A stretch of DNA of 64,000 nt from Arachidicoccus ginsenosidivorans. GTDB taxonomy: Bacteria; Bacteroidota; Bacteroidia; Chitinophagales; Chitinophagaceae. Below the pieces are notes generated by a model. That model was given only the letters and a program-made list of their open reading frames with translations, was not told where the DNA came from and made no database searches. Below, one piece after another: positions 51,064 through 61,803 of this stretch (position 1 is the stretch's first letter; each line of letters opens with the position of its first letter). The stretch lies in the NCBI RefSeq assembly GCF_007971385.1, contig NZ_CP042434.1:1302001-1366000 (forward strand). The letters are read 5' to 3'. The position numbers were made by a program, and so were the translations under genes.

Positions 51064-53512
51064 TTAAAGCGACACAAATGCGACAGGTAATCCATCAACT
51101 TTAGCACTTGCTACAGATTTTCCATTATTTGTATGAACCCGAATAATCGCCCGGCCATTGTACATTTGAACTTTTTTTGAGCCCGTTGACGTTCCCAGAT
51201 CGTCTATTAGTTTACCATCGCCAGCCAGCCCAAAATGAATCCAGTTTTTTGCATCCAGGCATTGAACATGATTTTTATCAAATACCTTAGCCTCAATGGT
51301 AGCTATTCCATTTTGCTCACCAATCTTCTCAAGTGTCACCACGGAAGGGGCCGCCCAAACATCTGTCTGGTACTGAAAGTGAATGGTATCACGAATCGTC
51401 CTGGCGCCTTTACTAGCCACTACGATGGCAGTATACGTACCCTTATGCATGGGTACATTCCAACGAAGACCTGCCGCCGGAAAATTCTGGCTATTGCGTT
51501 TTCTGTTGCCATATGATTTACCATTAACAAACAGTTCTGCCACTTCGCAATTGGAATAAACCTTTATCATTTTTCTTCTCCATCCTTACCCCAACGCACA
51601 GGCCAGCTATGCCCATAAATATGCGCCATGGGTTTGTCTGTCCAATAAGACTGGAATACATAATAAGACTCCTTTTTAGTCAGATCTCTTTCAACCACTC
51701 CTTTTTGATTTACATAGGGGACCGGATTGTCCGGTCTGACAGGTGTCGAAAAATCTTTAAATACCCACATAGCTGTACCTGTAAGCCAAGGCATGGTTTC
51801 CTGTTCTTTTAAATGCCAGTCAAATAAATTACATATATAGCTCTCACTCCAGTCTCCATCTTTTGAAGCGCGTGCGGCACCACCAAAAAGCGAAGCGTCG
51901 CCGGCCCGTTCATCAGCAGCGCCAGTGGCCTTAATATCCTGCAATCCTTTGTCCGGATTTTCAGAATGCCGTCTGGCATGACTGTCACCACCCCACTCGA
52001 CATGTAAAAAATGATCCACCTTATCAAATTCTGCCTTGGTAATACCTTTGTATTCGGTATAGATACCACGATACCATCCGGCCCAGATAGAAGGGGAATA
52101 AACATCTACGATGTCCTTTGCAAAATCACAGCGGCGGATGGCCGTTTTCCTGGCAGGATCCAGCCTATGTGCCAAGTTGTTTAACTCAGTAAAATAACCC
52201 CTTATTTTCTGCTTATCAAATTCAGGAAAATCATTCGGCCAATCATTCTCATTACCTAACCCCCAAATTATGACAGCAGGATGATTATAATGCTGCTCGA
52301 TTAAATTTGTCAGCATCCGCTTTCCCTGTGCCTGATAGACCGGTCCTCCCAGTCCTCCCCGACACCATGGAATTTCTTCCCAGACCAGGATGCCAAGGCT
52401 GTCACATAAATGTAATATGATAGGCGACTGTTGATAATGGGCTAACCGAATAAAATTTACACCCATATTTTTCATTAGAACCATTTCCTCCCGCATCTGA
52501 TTTTCTGTCATAGCAGGTCCTTCACCTGCAAAATCTTCATGCCGATGTGTTCCTCTTAATAAAAGTCTTTTACCATTCAGCTTAAATGGCCCTTTTTTCA
52601 CAAATTCAAAATGCCTGAACCCCACTGGAGAGATACTGGTATGTTCACCTGCCTTGGAAGATATCCTGGTTTCCAGCGTGTACACTACCGGATCATTTGT
52701 ACTCCACAGCCTAGGGGCCTGAATTTGCAAATCCGCCACCTGTATATCTCCACTAAATTTGTCAATCTGTTTTTCAAATTGCTTAACCACAACACCTGAT
52801 GGATCCTTCAGTTGTACAGAAAGTTTACCTGATTTCATATTGTCGGGGTTTGCAAAGCGCACGCTAACATTTAAATCGGCATTTTTTGATTCAGACTAAC
52901 CTTTGGTGCGGCAAAAACCTTATCTATGTACAGGGCCGGCTCATAGACCAGATTGACATAACGGTATAATCCGCCATACAAATTAAAATCAGACAGATCG
53001 GAAGGCATCATCTCCAGATCCCTACTATTATCGCACCTGATGGCTATGGGGATTTTACCTTTAAATGCTTTAAACAAGCTATCATTAAGCTTAAAAGCTT
53101 TCACCGCATCTGTAATATCCACACTCCACTCATCATACCCTCCCACATGGCTGCCAACCTTGGTTGTATAAACATACACCTCAGATTTTTGGCCTGCACC
53201 TTCAAAATGCAACAACGTTCTACCCTGGTTATAAGGATTACGGATATCCAGCCTGGTTTTATACCACATTGGGCCTTCATAATAATTAACATCCGGATCA
53301 ACCGCATCTCTTTCATTGGCTGAATGTGGCAAAGTCACCTTCGTCCACAAAGGAACAGTTTCGGGATCACCCTTTCCAGCCGGACGAACGGCTTCCCAAA
53401 TACCACCCAGATCTTCCCGCAAAAAGCGCCAACCCTCATTTAAACGGATGGACTGCTGCGCAAAAGATAAGTTATAACCTACCAGAAAAACAATGACCAA
53501 TAAATACCTCAT
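51064..53512 (-). CDS. Glycoside hydrolase family 2 protein, two apparent frameshifts
   Basis: Signal peptide MRYLLVIVFLVGYNLSFAQ. N-terminal sugar-binding domain (IRLNEGWRFLREDLGG), immunoglobulin-like domain, then the TIM barrel with the acid/base in IIWGLGNENDWPND and the nucleophile in HFLHVEWGGDSH, then C-terminal beta domains (IKVYSNCEVAELFVNGKSYG). Adding one base at T6 52882-52887 and one at T5 51570-51574 gives one 816-aa protein. It could be a beta-galactosidase or beta-glucuronidase; the lyase partner makes a uronide substrate plausible. Confidence 0.85.
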
Positions 53513-53560
53513 ATACTTTTAAAATAGTTTGATTAAATTAATCGCTTTTGAAATAGTTTA

Positions 53561-53574
53561 TGGAAACGATTTCA
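53561..53574. promoter_or_regulatory. Candidate LacI/GalR-type operator upstream of the GH2-lyase pair
   Basis: TGGAAACGATTTCA is a near-palindrome with the central CG step typical of LacI-family sites and lies 49 bases before the GH2 start. A related half, AACCGTTTCCG, is at about 53650-53660. No LacI gene is in the window. Confidence 0.4.
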
Positions 53575-53684
53575 AAAACAAACGGTCCAATTAAGAAATA
53601 CCCCATAAAACTAAAGGAAAAATATCAGTTGTTAGTTAAAAAACTCCGCAACCGTTTCCGTTCGATCCTTTATGGCAATAAAAC

Positions 53685-53731
53685 AGCAGTAGCTGCCTGT
53701 GTTCGTAAAAATCAAACAGGCTGCTACTGCT
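53685..53731 (-). terminator. Terminator of the DoxX-like/DinB unit
   Basis: A 16-base arm at 53685-53700 pairs with 53716-53731 with one mismatch; on the minus strand it is followed by GTTTTATT. Confidence 0.65.
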
Positions 53732-53817
53732 ACTACTACTATTTTATTGTTTTATTTATAATCCCATCGACGCTAATCCGCGGCCCTCAGCCAACAATGC
53801 TTATGCAGGTTAAAGAT

Positions 53818-54276
53818 CTAAACGCCCGCCATTTTTGGTGCGACAATCACCGGAAATTGTTTATAAGCCTGTAGTTTATGGTAGGTTATATAGGAAACCA
53901 CCAAAAGTACCATAAAAACAACCGGAGACAATAGATTGGCCGTCAGGCCATCTACCGCTGCATAGGCGATAAACGCAGAAACAAAGTCAATCCCGAAAGC
54001 CACATATGTCCATTCTTTTATCCTTTTTGAGACGGGTACAATCAATAAAATACCGCCAATGATGTGCCCTATGCTCACCTCCCACCGGAACCATTCCGGC
54101 AGCATTAAATGCCTGGTGCCTTCTTTGGCCATTTCACTGTTAATAAAGAAGGCACCAGAGAGTTCAAACAAGGCAATAATCAAGGTGGTTACCCAATAGG
54201 TAACTTTAACGGATTTGTTCCCGGATATGTTCCCAGATTTGTCCACAGATAAGTTCTTCTTGTCGACCGTTTCCAT
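53818..54276 (-). CDS. DoxX-like membrane protein
   Basis: I take the ATG at 54276 (METVDKKN); a longer in-frame start would overlap the previous gene. 152 aa with four helices (VTYWVTTLIIALFELSGAFF, IGHIIGGILLIVP, YVAFGIDFVSAFIAYAAVDG, LSPVVFMVLLVVSYITY), the DoxX_2-type layout. Function unknown in this group. The DinB gene is just upstream, so they are probably one unit. Confidence 0.72.
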   Translation of the reverse strand: METVDKKNLSVDKSGNISGNKSVKVTYWVTTLIIALFELSGAFFINSEMAKEGTRHLMLPEWFRWEVSIGHIIGGILLIVPVSKRIKEWTYVAFGIDFVSAFIAYAAVDGLTANLLSPVVFMVLLVVSYITYHKLQAYKQFPVIVAPKMAGV

Positions 54277-54310
54277 AAGTTTTATTTTTAAAGTAAGAAA
54301 TTGAGAATTA

Positions 54311-54868
54311 TTAACCTTCCATATAGGTATTCTTTGCTTGTAATGCGGCATAGGTGGCAGCTAATTGCCTGGTATGCCGCTCAATATGAAAAACAGCAAA
54401 CGAGATCAATTCATACCTACTAAGAAAGCCTACCGTAGGAAAGTTCATTGTATCACAAATGGAGGATAACTCTAGTGTCCGAATATCCCCTGCTAAAAGC
54501 TGAGTGGCACCTGTCACCTCATTTCGCATGCTAGTTCTCGTTAAAAAATCCGGACTGGGCAAGAGCTCAGCTGCCGATTTAGCTTTTGTATGCATATTTT
54601 CCATCATCGCTTTTAATACGTCGATGTGCGCCGCCGGGTTTCTATGGGCCTGAGAAGTCTTGTCTGTTACCACTTGATGAATAAATTGCATAGATTTATT
54701 AATGTGGCTCCCTATCTGGGCCGCTGACCAACTATTTACATCAGCAATTCGGTTAAAGGCAGCTTCATCAAATGCATATAAGCCTTCAACAAAATCCCGA
54801 ATGACTGCTTTTAAATGCTGCTCCAGTAAGTCTTTTTGCATTGATGAAATACGCCAGGTTTCTTCCAT
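54311..54868 (-). CDS. DinB family protein
   Basis: 185 aa four-helix protein. WSAAQIGSHINKSMQFIHQ and FAVFHIERHTRQLAATYAAL supply the histidine positions usual in DinB-like proteins. Substrate unknown. It is a second, quite different member from the one at 6137-6655. Confidence 0.75.
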   Translation of the reverse strand: MEETWRISSMQKDLLEQHLKAVIRDFVEGLYAFDEAAFNRIADVNSWSAAQIGSHINKSMQFIHQVVTDKTSQAHRNPAAHIDVLKAMMENMHTKAKSAAELLPSPDFLTRTSMRNEVTGATQLLAGDIRTLELSSICDTMNFPTVGFLSRYELISFAVFHIERHTRQLAATYAALQAKNTYMEG

Positions 54869-55173
54869 AATTCATTTCGCTTTTGTAAAAAAGAAGATAG
54901 AGCCTAAAATTTGCCCAATCAGATATCAAAAATAACCCTCTCAGGCCAGAAACACAGGACGTAATTACGGCAAAATCAGCGGTTATTTGCGACAAATATG
55001 GCTTCACTTAATGCAGCTTATAGACTCATATGTCCAGAATTGGTCAAAAAATGCAGGATTAGGTTTGCATCCAGCTAAAAACGGAGCAATATTAAAAGAT
55101 AGTTGGGCTATAACGCCATTCTTATTCCAATGCAGTTCTAAATTCTCTTAACCATTGCTCCTCAAAAAAAATA

Positions 55174-55209
55174 GGGGCCATTTTTGGACTGTTCGTCCAA
55201 AATGACCCC
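55174..55209 (-). terminator. Terminator of the arabinose operon
   Basis: GGGGCCATTTTTGGAC at 55174-55189 pairs with GTCCAAAATGACCCC at 55195-55209, with a bulge and a mismatch. On the minus strand it is followed by TATTTTTTTT, 72 bases after the GH51 stop. Confidence 0.8.
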
Positions 55210-55281
55210 ATTCACCCTTTTATCTAAAATCCAAACCTTTATTATCCCGTAGGAGTAAATTAAATTATCTTGATAGCAACA

Positions 55282-56835
55282 TTAGTTAACCTCTAACATA
55301 ACGACACTGTGAGCAGGCAAATTCACGCTCAACACCTGATTTCCAGCATCACCGGACAATTTATAATCTGTAAATCCGGTTGTTTTTACATTATCTGGCG
55401 CTTCAAATGTATTGACGGACGTTACCGCTTTAGCATCAAGTATTTCCCCATTCACTTTTACATATTTAGTATGTGCCAGATCAATGGTGATGGGATTTGC
55501 TTTTTCTGCATCCAGATTCACCAGACTGATATGCATCTTACCTGTGCTATCAATAGAAGCAGAACCATTTACCGCATCGATCGTTTTCCCACCCATGGTA
55601 TAAGCAGGGCTGATCAGATGTAACGGGATCAGTTTGGCACCCTGGTGCTTTTTATACAGTTCAAACACATAATAAGTGGGTGTTAAAATCATCTGATCTC
55701 CTTTTGTTAGTATCAAGGATTGTAAGACATTTACCGTCTGTGCCAGATTAGCCATCCTTACCCTATCAGCGTGATTATTAAATATATTGAGCGTCGTAGC
55801 AGCAATCAGGGCATCCCGCATGGAGTTTTGCTGATATAAAAAGGAGGGATTAGTACCGGGCTCTGCATCTGTCCAGACGCCCCACTCATCAACAACCAAA
55901 GCTACTTTTTTCTGGGGATCGTATTTATCCATAATGGCTGAATGCCGGGTAACCAGATCTTCCATATGAAGGCAATTTTTCATCGTATTAAAATACTCCT
56001 GCTCAGAAAATTTGGTCGCAGATCCTTTTTTGCCCCAGTTCCCTGTGGGAATAGTATAGTAATGAAGGCTGATCCCCCACATCATATTATGCGGGATCCC
56101 TTTCATTAATACTTCTGTCCAATGATAATCATCAGAATTGGCACCACTGGCAATTCTTTTGAGTGGCGCATCATGATAGCTTTTAGCAAAAGTGGCATAC
56201 CTGCGGAACTGATCCACATAAAATTCCGGCGTCATATTGCCGCCACAACCCCAACTTTCATTACCAATACCAAAAAACTGCACGCCATAAGGTTTGTCTA
56301 CACCATCCTCCTTACGCAGTTTAGTCATCGGGCTTGCACCGTCAAAATTCAGATATTCTACCCAATTAGACATTTCCTGTACTGTGCCGCTTCCCATATT
56401 GCCAGAGATATAAGGTTGTGTGTGGAGTAAATGACAAAGCTGCATAAATTCATTGGTTCCAAAGCTATTGTCTTCCGTTACGCCTCCCCAGTTGGTGTTC
56501 ACCATCTTTGGCCTTTTGGCAGGGTCGCCAATGCCATCCATCCAGTGATACTCATCGGCAAAACACCCACCCGGCCAACGAAGATTCGGGATCTGAATTT
56601 TTCTGAGTGCCTCCACGACGTCCATGCGGATCCGTCCCTGCTTTTCTACTTTTGCATCTTTGGGCACCCAGATACCCCCATAGATTCCGCGGCCAAGGTG
56701 TTCAGAGAACATGCCATAAATATTGGGATTAATCTTAATATTGGCTCGATCTGCATCCAGACTAAGCACTGCCTTTTGCGCTGATGCAGCCAGGGCAAAA
56801 CAGGCGATAAAGGCCGTAAGCAATTGTTTTTTCAT
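55282..56835 (-). CDS. Alpha-L-arabinofuranosidase, GH51
   Basis: I take the ATG at 56835, which gives signal peptide [20 protein letters not shown] and 517 aa. [20 protein letters not shown] and [15 protein letters not shown] are GH51 signatures. The acid/base glutamate is in [13 protein letters not shown] and the nucleophile in VVDEWGVW. It releases L-arabinose from arabinan, arabinoxylan or arabinogalactan side chains, here outside the cytoplasm. It is the last gene of the arabinose block. Confidence 0.94.
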   Translation of the reverse strand: MKKQLLTAFIACFALAASAQKAVLSLDADRANIKINPNIYGMFSEHLGRGIYGGIWVPKDAKVEKQGRIRMDVVEALRKIQIPNLRWPGGCFADEYHWMDGIGDPAKRPKMVNTNWGGVTEDNSFGTNEFMQLCHLLHTQPYISGNMGSGTVQEMSNWVEYLNFDGASPMTKLRKEDGVDKPYGVQFFGIGNESWGCGGNMTPEFYVDQFRRYATFAKSYHDAPLKRIASGANSDDYHWTEVLMKGIPHNMMWGISLHYYTIPTGNWGKKGSATKFSEQEYFNTMKNCLHMEDLVTRHSAIMDKYDPQKKVALVVDEWGVWTDAEPGTNPSFLYQQNSMRDALIAATTLNIFNNHADRVRMANLAQTVNVLQSLILTKGDQMILTPTYYVFELYKKHQGAKLIPLHLISPAYTMGGKTIDAVNGSASIDSTGKMHISLVNLDAEKANPITIDLAHTKYVKVNGEILDAKAVTSVNTFEAPDNVKTTGFTDYKLSGDAGNQVLSVNLPAHSVVMLEVN

Positions 56836-56929
56836 GTGAATAAATTTGTTTATTTTGTTGATTAGTGAATAACGCCATGCTATTGGATGCATTGCCTTTA
56901 ACTATAGCTACGCCACGCTGGCACGCACC

Positions 56930-57730
56930 TTATTTTTTAACCGATGATTTTTTTTGAACTTTGTTTTTAAACCTAGGCTTATAAACAAAGTTCAAAAAAG
57001 TATTGAAACCCTCTTCATATTTTTCCTTATCTAACTGGTAGAAATAAGCCCCTTTTTTTGAATTCAGTTTATCTCTTTCTTTTAATCTGACTAGCAGCCC
57101 TGTAGACCTGATTTTTTTAAAGAAATTTCCAGGATCAAATTTTGTATCATAGAGTTTCTCGTATAAGATCTGCAGCTGCGGAATCGTAAACTTGTCGGGC
57201 AATAGTTCAAAGAGTAACGGGTGCAAGGCTGCCTTATAACGCAGTCGTTCTTTGGCCATTTCCACCATCTCATTATGGTCAAATATCAGCTTAGGCACTT
57301 CTTCTGCCGGAACCCATCTGGCCTGAAAATCATCACTCATCTGACTCTGATAGCTTTTAATATCTATCAGGGCAAAATAGGCCATAACAGCCGTTCTGGC
57401 TCCTGGGTCTCGCAACGGACTGCTGAAAAGGTGCAATTGTTCCATATAAATACCTTCCAGGCCGGTTAATTCATGTAGGACACGGATGGCAGCGTCTTCG
57501 CTGCTTTCCGTATCTCCTACAAAGCCCCCCATCAGACTGAGTCTTCCCATGCAAGGCTCAAAACCTCTTTTGATCACCAGCAGTTTTAATCCTTGCTCAT
57601 CAAATCCAAATATGATGCAATCCACAGCCAGTAGCAGCTTTTTACCACTGTACTTACGCTTGCTTTGTTTTTCACCTGACATTTGCTTTTGGGCTGCTTT
57701 CTTTTCAGCTATTTTCGCTACTTTTTCCAA
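56930..57730 (-). CDS. araR: NUDIX-domain transcriptional regulator, AraR type
   Basis: 266 aa. An N-terminal NUDIX domain (VDCIIFGFDEQGLKLLVIKRG, LMGGFVGDTESSEDAAIRVL) whose Nudix box is degenerate, followed by a winged-helix domain (LPDKFTIPQLQILYEKLYDTKF). This fusion is the arabinose repressor type described in Bacteroides, which senses L-arabinose. Its place in the arabinose operon supports that. The basic tail ends in several lysines. Confidence 0.82.
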   Translation of the reverse strand: MEKVAKIAEKKAAQKQMSGEKQSKRKYSGKKLLLAVDCIIFGFDEQGLKLLVIKRGFEPCMGRLSLMGGFVGDTESSEDAAIRVLHELTGLEGIYMEQLHLFSSPLRDPGARTAVMAYFALIDIKSYQSQMSDDFQARWVPAEEVPKLIFDHNEMVEMAKERLRYKAALHPLLFELLPDKFTIPQLQILYEKLYDTKFDPGNFFKKIRSTGLLVRLKERDKLNSKKGAYFYQLDKEKYEEGFNTFLNFVYKPRFKNKVQKKSSVKK

Positions 57731-57784
57731 ACTGCTATTTTAAAGATAAACCAATTCAACGCTTCTATTAATTACACGCCACTA

Positions 57785-59470
57785 TTACCAGAACTTCGCA
57801 TATAAAGCTGCGAACAACATCATAATGACGACAATCAGTACCAAAACACTGGGTTCAACCTTATACATCTTACGGTCAATCACAAAAGCTTTCGCATTGA
57901 CTTTCGGACTAAACATGCTACAGATGACCATCAGCACAACAGTAAAGCCAAAGGCCAGTCCCATACAGATAAGGAATGGAATTTCATAGCCGCCATGCCC
58001 ATTGGGATAAGCAGTATAAAACCAGGTATTATGACCCAGCAGAGCGGGCGCAAATTCATTAAAGAAGACACATAGGACAAATCCACCGACGATACCCACG
58101 ATGGAAGCAAGTCCATTGGTCCTTTTCCAGAACATTCCCAGTAAGAAAACAGCCAGTACGCCAGGGCTGATAAAGCCGGTATATTTCTGGATAAAAGTAA
58201 AGCCACCGGCGCCACCGATACCTAACAGGTCATCCCAGGTAAAGAACAGGCCTATTGCCATGGAAATCACCACTGCAATTCTACCTATCCAAACCATTTT
58301 CTTATCATTCGCTTCTTTATGGAAATAGTTTTTATAAATATCCAGGGTATAAATGGTGGAGATACTATTGGCTTTACCAGCCAGCGAAGCGATAATGGCC
58401 GCCGAAAGTGCCGCTATAGACAAGCCTTTTAATCCATTAGGCAAAAAGCCTAAAACGGCCGAATAGGCGTGGTCTTTATGGCCGCCTAGTTCTGGCAAAT
58501 ATCCCTTTTGATATAAGACATAGGCGGCGATACCTGGCAGCATAACAACAATAGGGGTAAACATCTTCAAGATCCCAGCGAACATAAGGCCCGTCCTGGC
58601 TGTCTTAAGATTGGCACCGAGTGCTCTTTGTGTAATATATTGGTTGGTACCAAAATACTCCAGGTTCACGATCCACTGACCGGCGATATACATCAATATA
58701 CCAGGGACAATCAGGTATTGATCTATATAGTGCTGAGAAGAAGTAGCGGTCGGCTTGGAATAGATCAGATGAAAGTGTTGCGGTGCTGCATGCATCATCG
58801 CCTGGAATCCTGCAAAAACATCCTTTCCCAGACCAAACTTTTCACTCACCACCTGTAAGGCAAAATAAGTGGTCGCCAGTCCGCCAATCAAAAGCATCGC
58901 TACCTGTATGGCATCTGTATAACCAATCACTTTCATACCACCTAAAGCAATGAGTACGGAGCAGATGGCAAAAATCACCATAATCAGATGCAATGACTGC
59001 CCTCCTACTAGTGTATTTACCGCTAAGGCACCTAAATAGAGGATGGAAGTAATATTGACAAATACATAAAGCATCAACCAGAAAATCGCCATTATCAGGG
59101 CTACGGTTCCATTAAACCTTCGTTTAAGGAACTGTGGCATGGTAAAGATCTTATTTTTAAGATAGATGGGCAAAAACCAGACGGCGATAATAATCAGGCC
59201 AAGCGCCCCCACCCATTCATAAACGCCCACGGCAATCCCTACAAAAAAACCATCTCCGCTCATCCCAATGAACTGCTCAGCGGATATATTGGAAGCAATT
59301 ATGGAGGCGCCGATAGCCCACCAGGTGAGAGACCCCTCAGCCAAAAAATAGTCATGACTGGTTAAATCCTTGTTTTTCCTTCTATGATAGATCCAAAGAC
59401 CATAGAAGGTGATCAGTAAAAAATAGGCAACGATAATGATATAATCAATATGGATAAGTCCACTTTTCAT
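57785..59470 (-). CDS. Sodium/solute symporter (SGLT-like), probable arabinose transporter
   Basis: 561 aa with about 14 membrane helices. Sodium:solute symporter features include YFLAEGSLTWWAIGASIIASNISAEQFIGMSG and GLSIAALSAAIIASLAGKANSISTIYTLDIY. Location between the regulator and araA suggests L-arabinose uptake coupled to sodium; the family also includes glucose, galactose and xylose carriers. Confidence 0.88.
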   Translation of the reverse strand: MKSGLIHIDYIIIVAYFLLITFYGLWIYHRRKNKDLTSHDYFLAEGSLTWWAIGASIIASNISAEQFIGMSGDGFFVGIAVGVYEWVGALGLIIIAVWFLPIYLKNKIFTMPQFLKRRFNGTVALIMAIFWLMLYVFVNITSILYLGALAVNTLVGGQSLHLIMVIFAICSVLIALGGMKVIGYTDAIQVAMLLIGGLATTYFALQVVSEKFGLGKDVFAGFQAMMHAAPQHFHLIYSKPTATSSQHYIDQYLIVPGILMYIAGQWIVNLEYFGTNQYITQRALGANLKTARTGLMFAGILKMFTPIVVMLPGIAAYVLYQKGYLPELGGHKDHAYSAVLGFLPNGLKGLSIAALSAAIIASLAGKANSISTIYTLDIYKNYFHKEANDKKMVWIGRIAVVISMAIGLFFTWDDLLGIGGAGGFTFIQKYTGFISPGVLAVFLLGMFWKRTNGLASIVGIVGGFVLCVFFNEFAPALLGHNTWFYTAYPNGHGGYEIPFLICMGLAFGFTVVLMVICSMFSPKVNAKAFVIDRKMYKVEPSVLVLIVVIMMLFAALYAKFW

Positions 59471-59520
59471 GTTCTAGTTAATTAGTTGAGGGCTGCCCCC
59501 CTTGGTGAATGAATGATTGT

Positions 59521-61011
59521 TTAATGATAATAAGCCTGCGCGAATTTAAGTTCTTTCTTTATTTGTCTTAGCGAAGTATCCTGATCAATAATTACAGTTT
59601 CAATTCCCGCAATATCTGCAAAATCCTCAATTTGCTCCATGGATAGATTCTGGCTATAGCAGGTATGATGCGCTCCACCTGCCAGTATCCAGGCTGCACA
59701 GGCAGTCTGAAAATCAGGAAGTGGTTTCCACATAATGCGGGCCACCGGCAGTTTCGGTAGCGCTTCATTGATAGCCACTCCTTCTACGGCATTGGCCACC
59801 AAACGAAAACGTCCGCCCATATCTACCAGGCTGGAAGCGATTGCAGCCCCTCCCCCACCGTTAAATACCAGTCTGACGGGATCTTCTTTCCCGCCGATGC
59901 CTAATGGATGAATTTCACAACTGATGTCGCCACTGGCAAGTGTAGGATCCACTTCCAGCATATGTGAACCCATCACTTTGGTATCACTTGGATCCAGATG
60001 ATAGGTATAATCTTCCATAAAAGCATTGGCGCCTTTCAGTCCATAGCCCATTACCTTCATTGCACGCACCAAGGCAGCTGTTTTCCAGTCGCCTTCACCG
60101 GCAAAACCATATCCATCTGCCATCAGACGCTGAACAGCAATACCTGGCAGTTGCCGCATTCCATGGAGATCCTCAAAAGTATCGGTAAAACCTTTAAAGT
60201 CGCCTGCTTTTAAAAAATGGCGGAGACCCAGTTCAATCTTGGCCGCATCTCTTAACGCCGCGCGCTGAGCACCTTCTTTACTTAAGCCAGCAGCTAACTT
60301 ATAACTGTCTTCATATTCACTTACCAGCGTATCTATTTCTTTATCAGATACCTCCTTCATGACCTCGACCAGGTCACCGATTCCGTAGGTATTAACCGAG
60401 AAACCAAGTTTTGCTTCAGCCGCCACTTTATCCCCTTCTGTCACCGCTACAAAACGCATATTGTCTCCGAAACGGGCAAATTTAGCGCCTTGCCAATCTG
60501 CCCAACCAGCAGTAACCCGGGCCCACTGGCCAATTTGTTTTTGAACTGTTTCACTTTTCCAGTGTCCGACGACTACTTTGCGGTCGATACCCAACCGGGA
60601 AACGATATAACCAAACTCTCTATCTCCATGCGCACTCTGATTGAGGTTCATAAAGTCCATATCCATGGTTGCCCAGGGAATGTCCTGGTTAAACTGGGTA
60701 TGTAAATGCAGTAAAGGTTTATGTAAAATAGTTAATCCCCGGATCCACATTTTAGCAGGAGAGAAAGTGTGCATCCAGGCAATCAGCCCGATTACCTGAT
60801 CATCGGCATTCGCCTTTTGAATCAGCTGATAGATTTCATCCGTGGTTTTTACCGTAGGCTGCCAGACAATTTTTACAGCAATCGCACTGGAAGTATCCAG
60901 CGCACGGGCAATTTGCTGGCTGTGTTCAGCCACTTGCCGCAGCGTCTCATCACCATATAAATGTTGACTGCCGGTCACCAGCCAGATTTCCCGGTTCGTA
61001 TAATTGATCAT
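59521..61011 (-). CDS. araA: L-arabinose isomerase
   Basis: 496 aa, near the E. coli length. [22 protein letters not shown] at the start, [15 protein letters not shown], and the metal ligands in [20 protein letters not shown] and [11 protein letters not shown] are typical. It converts L-arabinose to L-ribulose in the cytoplasm using Mn2+. Confidence 0.97.
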   Translation of the reverse strand: MINYTNREIWLVTGSQHLYGDETLRQVAEHSQQIARALDTSSAIAVKIVWQPTVKTTDEIYQLIQKANADDQVIGLIAWMHTFSPAKMWIRGLTILHKPLLHLHTQFNQDIPWATMDMDFMNLNQSAHGDREFGYIVSRLGIDRKVVVGHWKSETVQKQIGQWARVTAGWADWQGAKFARFGDNMRFVAVTEGDKVAAEAKLGFSVNTYGIGDLVEVMKEVSDKEIDTLVSEYEDSYKLAAGLSKEGAQRAALRDAAKIELGLRHFLKAGDFKGFTDTFEDLHGMRQLPGIAVQRLMADGYGFAGEGDWKTAALVRAMKVMGYGLKGANAFMEDYTYHLDPSDTKVMGSHMLEVDPTLASGDISCEIHPLGIGGKEDPVRLVFNGGGGAAIASSLVDMGGRFRLVANAVEGVAINEALPKLPVARIMWKPLPDFQTACAAWILAGGAHHTCYSQNLSMEQIEDFADIAGIETVIIDQDTSLRQIKKELKFAQAYYH

Positions 61012-61062
61012 AGAAATTTTGTTTAATGAAAATATTGTATAATGAAAGAATTTAAGTTCTAT

Positions 61063-61761
61063 TTACTGCCCATAATAAGCGCTGCTACCATGCTTACGCT
61101 CATAATGCTTTTTAATAAGTGCATCTTTAAGCCTGGGCGCTTCATGATTGATTTGCAGGGTAAACAAGGCCATTTTAGCGACCTGTTCCAATACCCCACT
61201 GTTATAGACTGCCTTAGCAGCATTTTTTCCCCAGGTAAAGGGTGCGTGATTGCCTACCAGGATCATCTCCATTTCTTCATAACTCAGTCCTCTTTGCTTA
61301 AAGCAATCCATAATCTGAAAACCAGTCTGATATTCATAATCGCCCTGGATCATCTCATCAGACATGGGTGGGGCACAGGGAATATCCATGGTGTTATGAT
61401 CCGCATGTGTTGTTCCAAAAATAGGAATATCTAAGCCAGATTGTGCCCAGGAGGTGGCATAGGTGGAATGCGTATGCACCACGCTACCTATTTTTTCCCA
61501 GTGTTGATAGAGCACCCCATGGGTTTTAGTGTCAGATGAGGGTCTTAGGTTCCCTTCAACTACTTTTCCCTCATAATCGACAATCACCATTTTATCTGGT
61601 GAAAGGTCTGCATAAGGAACGCCACTGGGTTTTATGGCAAAAACCGCCTCATTTCTGTCCACCACACTCACGTTGCCAAAAGTAAACAATACGAGACCTA
61701 ATGCAGGTAGCTGCATGTTGGCCTCGTATGCTTCTTGTTTAATGGATAAGTATTTTTGCAT
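61063..61761 (-). CDS. araD: L-ribulose-5-phosphate 4-epimerase
   Basis: 232 aa class II aldolase-like fold. LVLFTFGNVSVVDR and the zinc histidines in VHTHSTYATSWAQSG, TTHADHN and LVGNHAPFTWG are present. It converts L-ribulose-5-phosphate to D-xylulose-5-phosphate. The araA gene follows after 51 bases. Confidence 0.95.
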   Translation of the reverse strand: MQKYLSIKQEAYEANMQLPALGLVLFTFGNVSVVDRNEAVFAIKPSGVPYADLSPDKMVIVDYEGKVVEGNLRPSSDTKTHGVLYQHWEKIGSVVHTHSTYATSWAQSGLDIPIFGTTHADHNTMDIPCAPPMSDEMIQGDYEYQTGFQIMDCFKQRGLSYEEMEMILVGNHAPFTWGKNAAKAVYNSGVLEQVAKMALFTLQINHEAPRLKDALIKKHYERKHGSSAYYGQ

Positions 61762-61779
61762 AATAAAATCATATTTATT

Positions 61780-61797
61780 TTTAATTGATCAATTAAA
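61780..61797. promoter_or_regulatory. 18-bp palindrome in the araB-araD gap
   Basis: TTTAATTGATCAATTAAA is a perfect palindrome in the 42-base gap between araB and araD. It could bind a regulator such as the NUDIX protein, or be a processing site. AT-richness lowers its weight. Confidence 0.35.
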
Positions 61798-61803
61798 TCA
61801 GGC

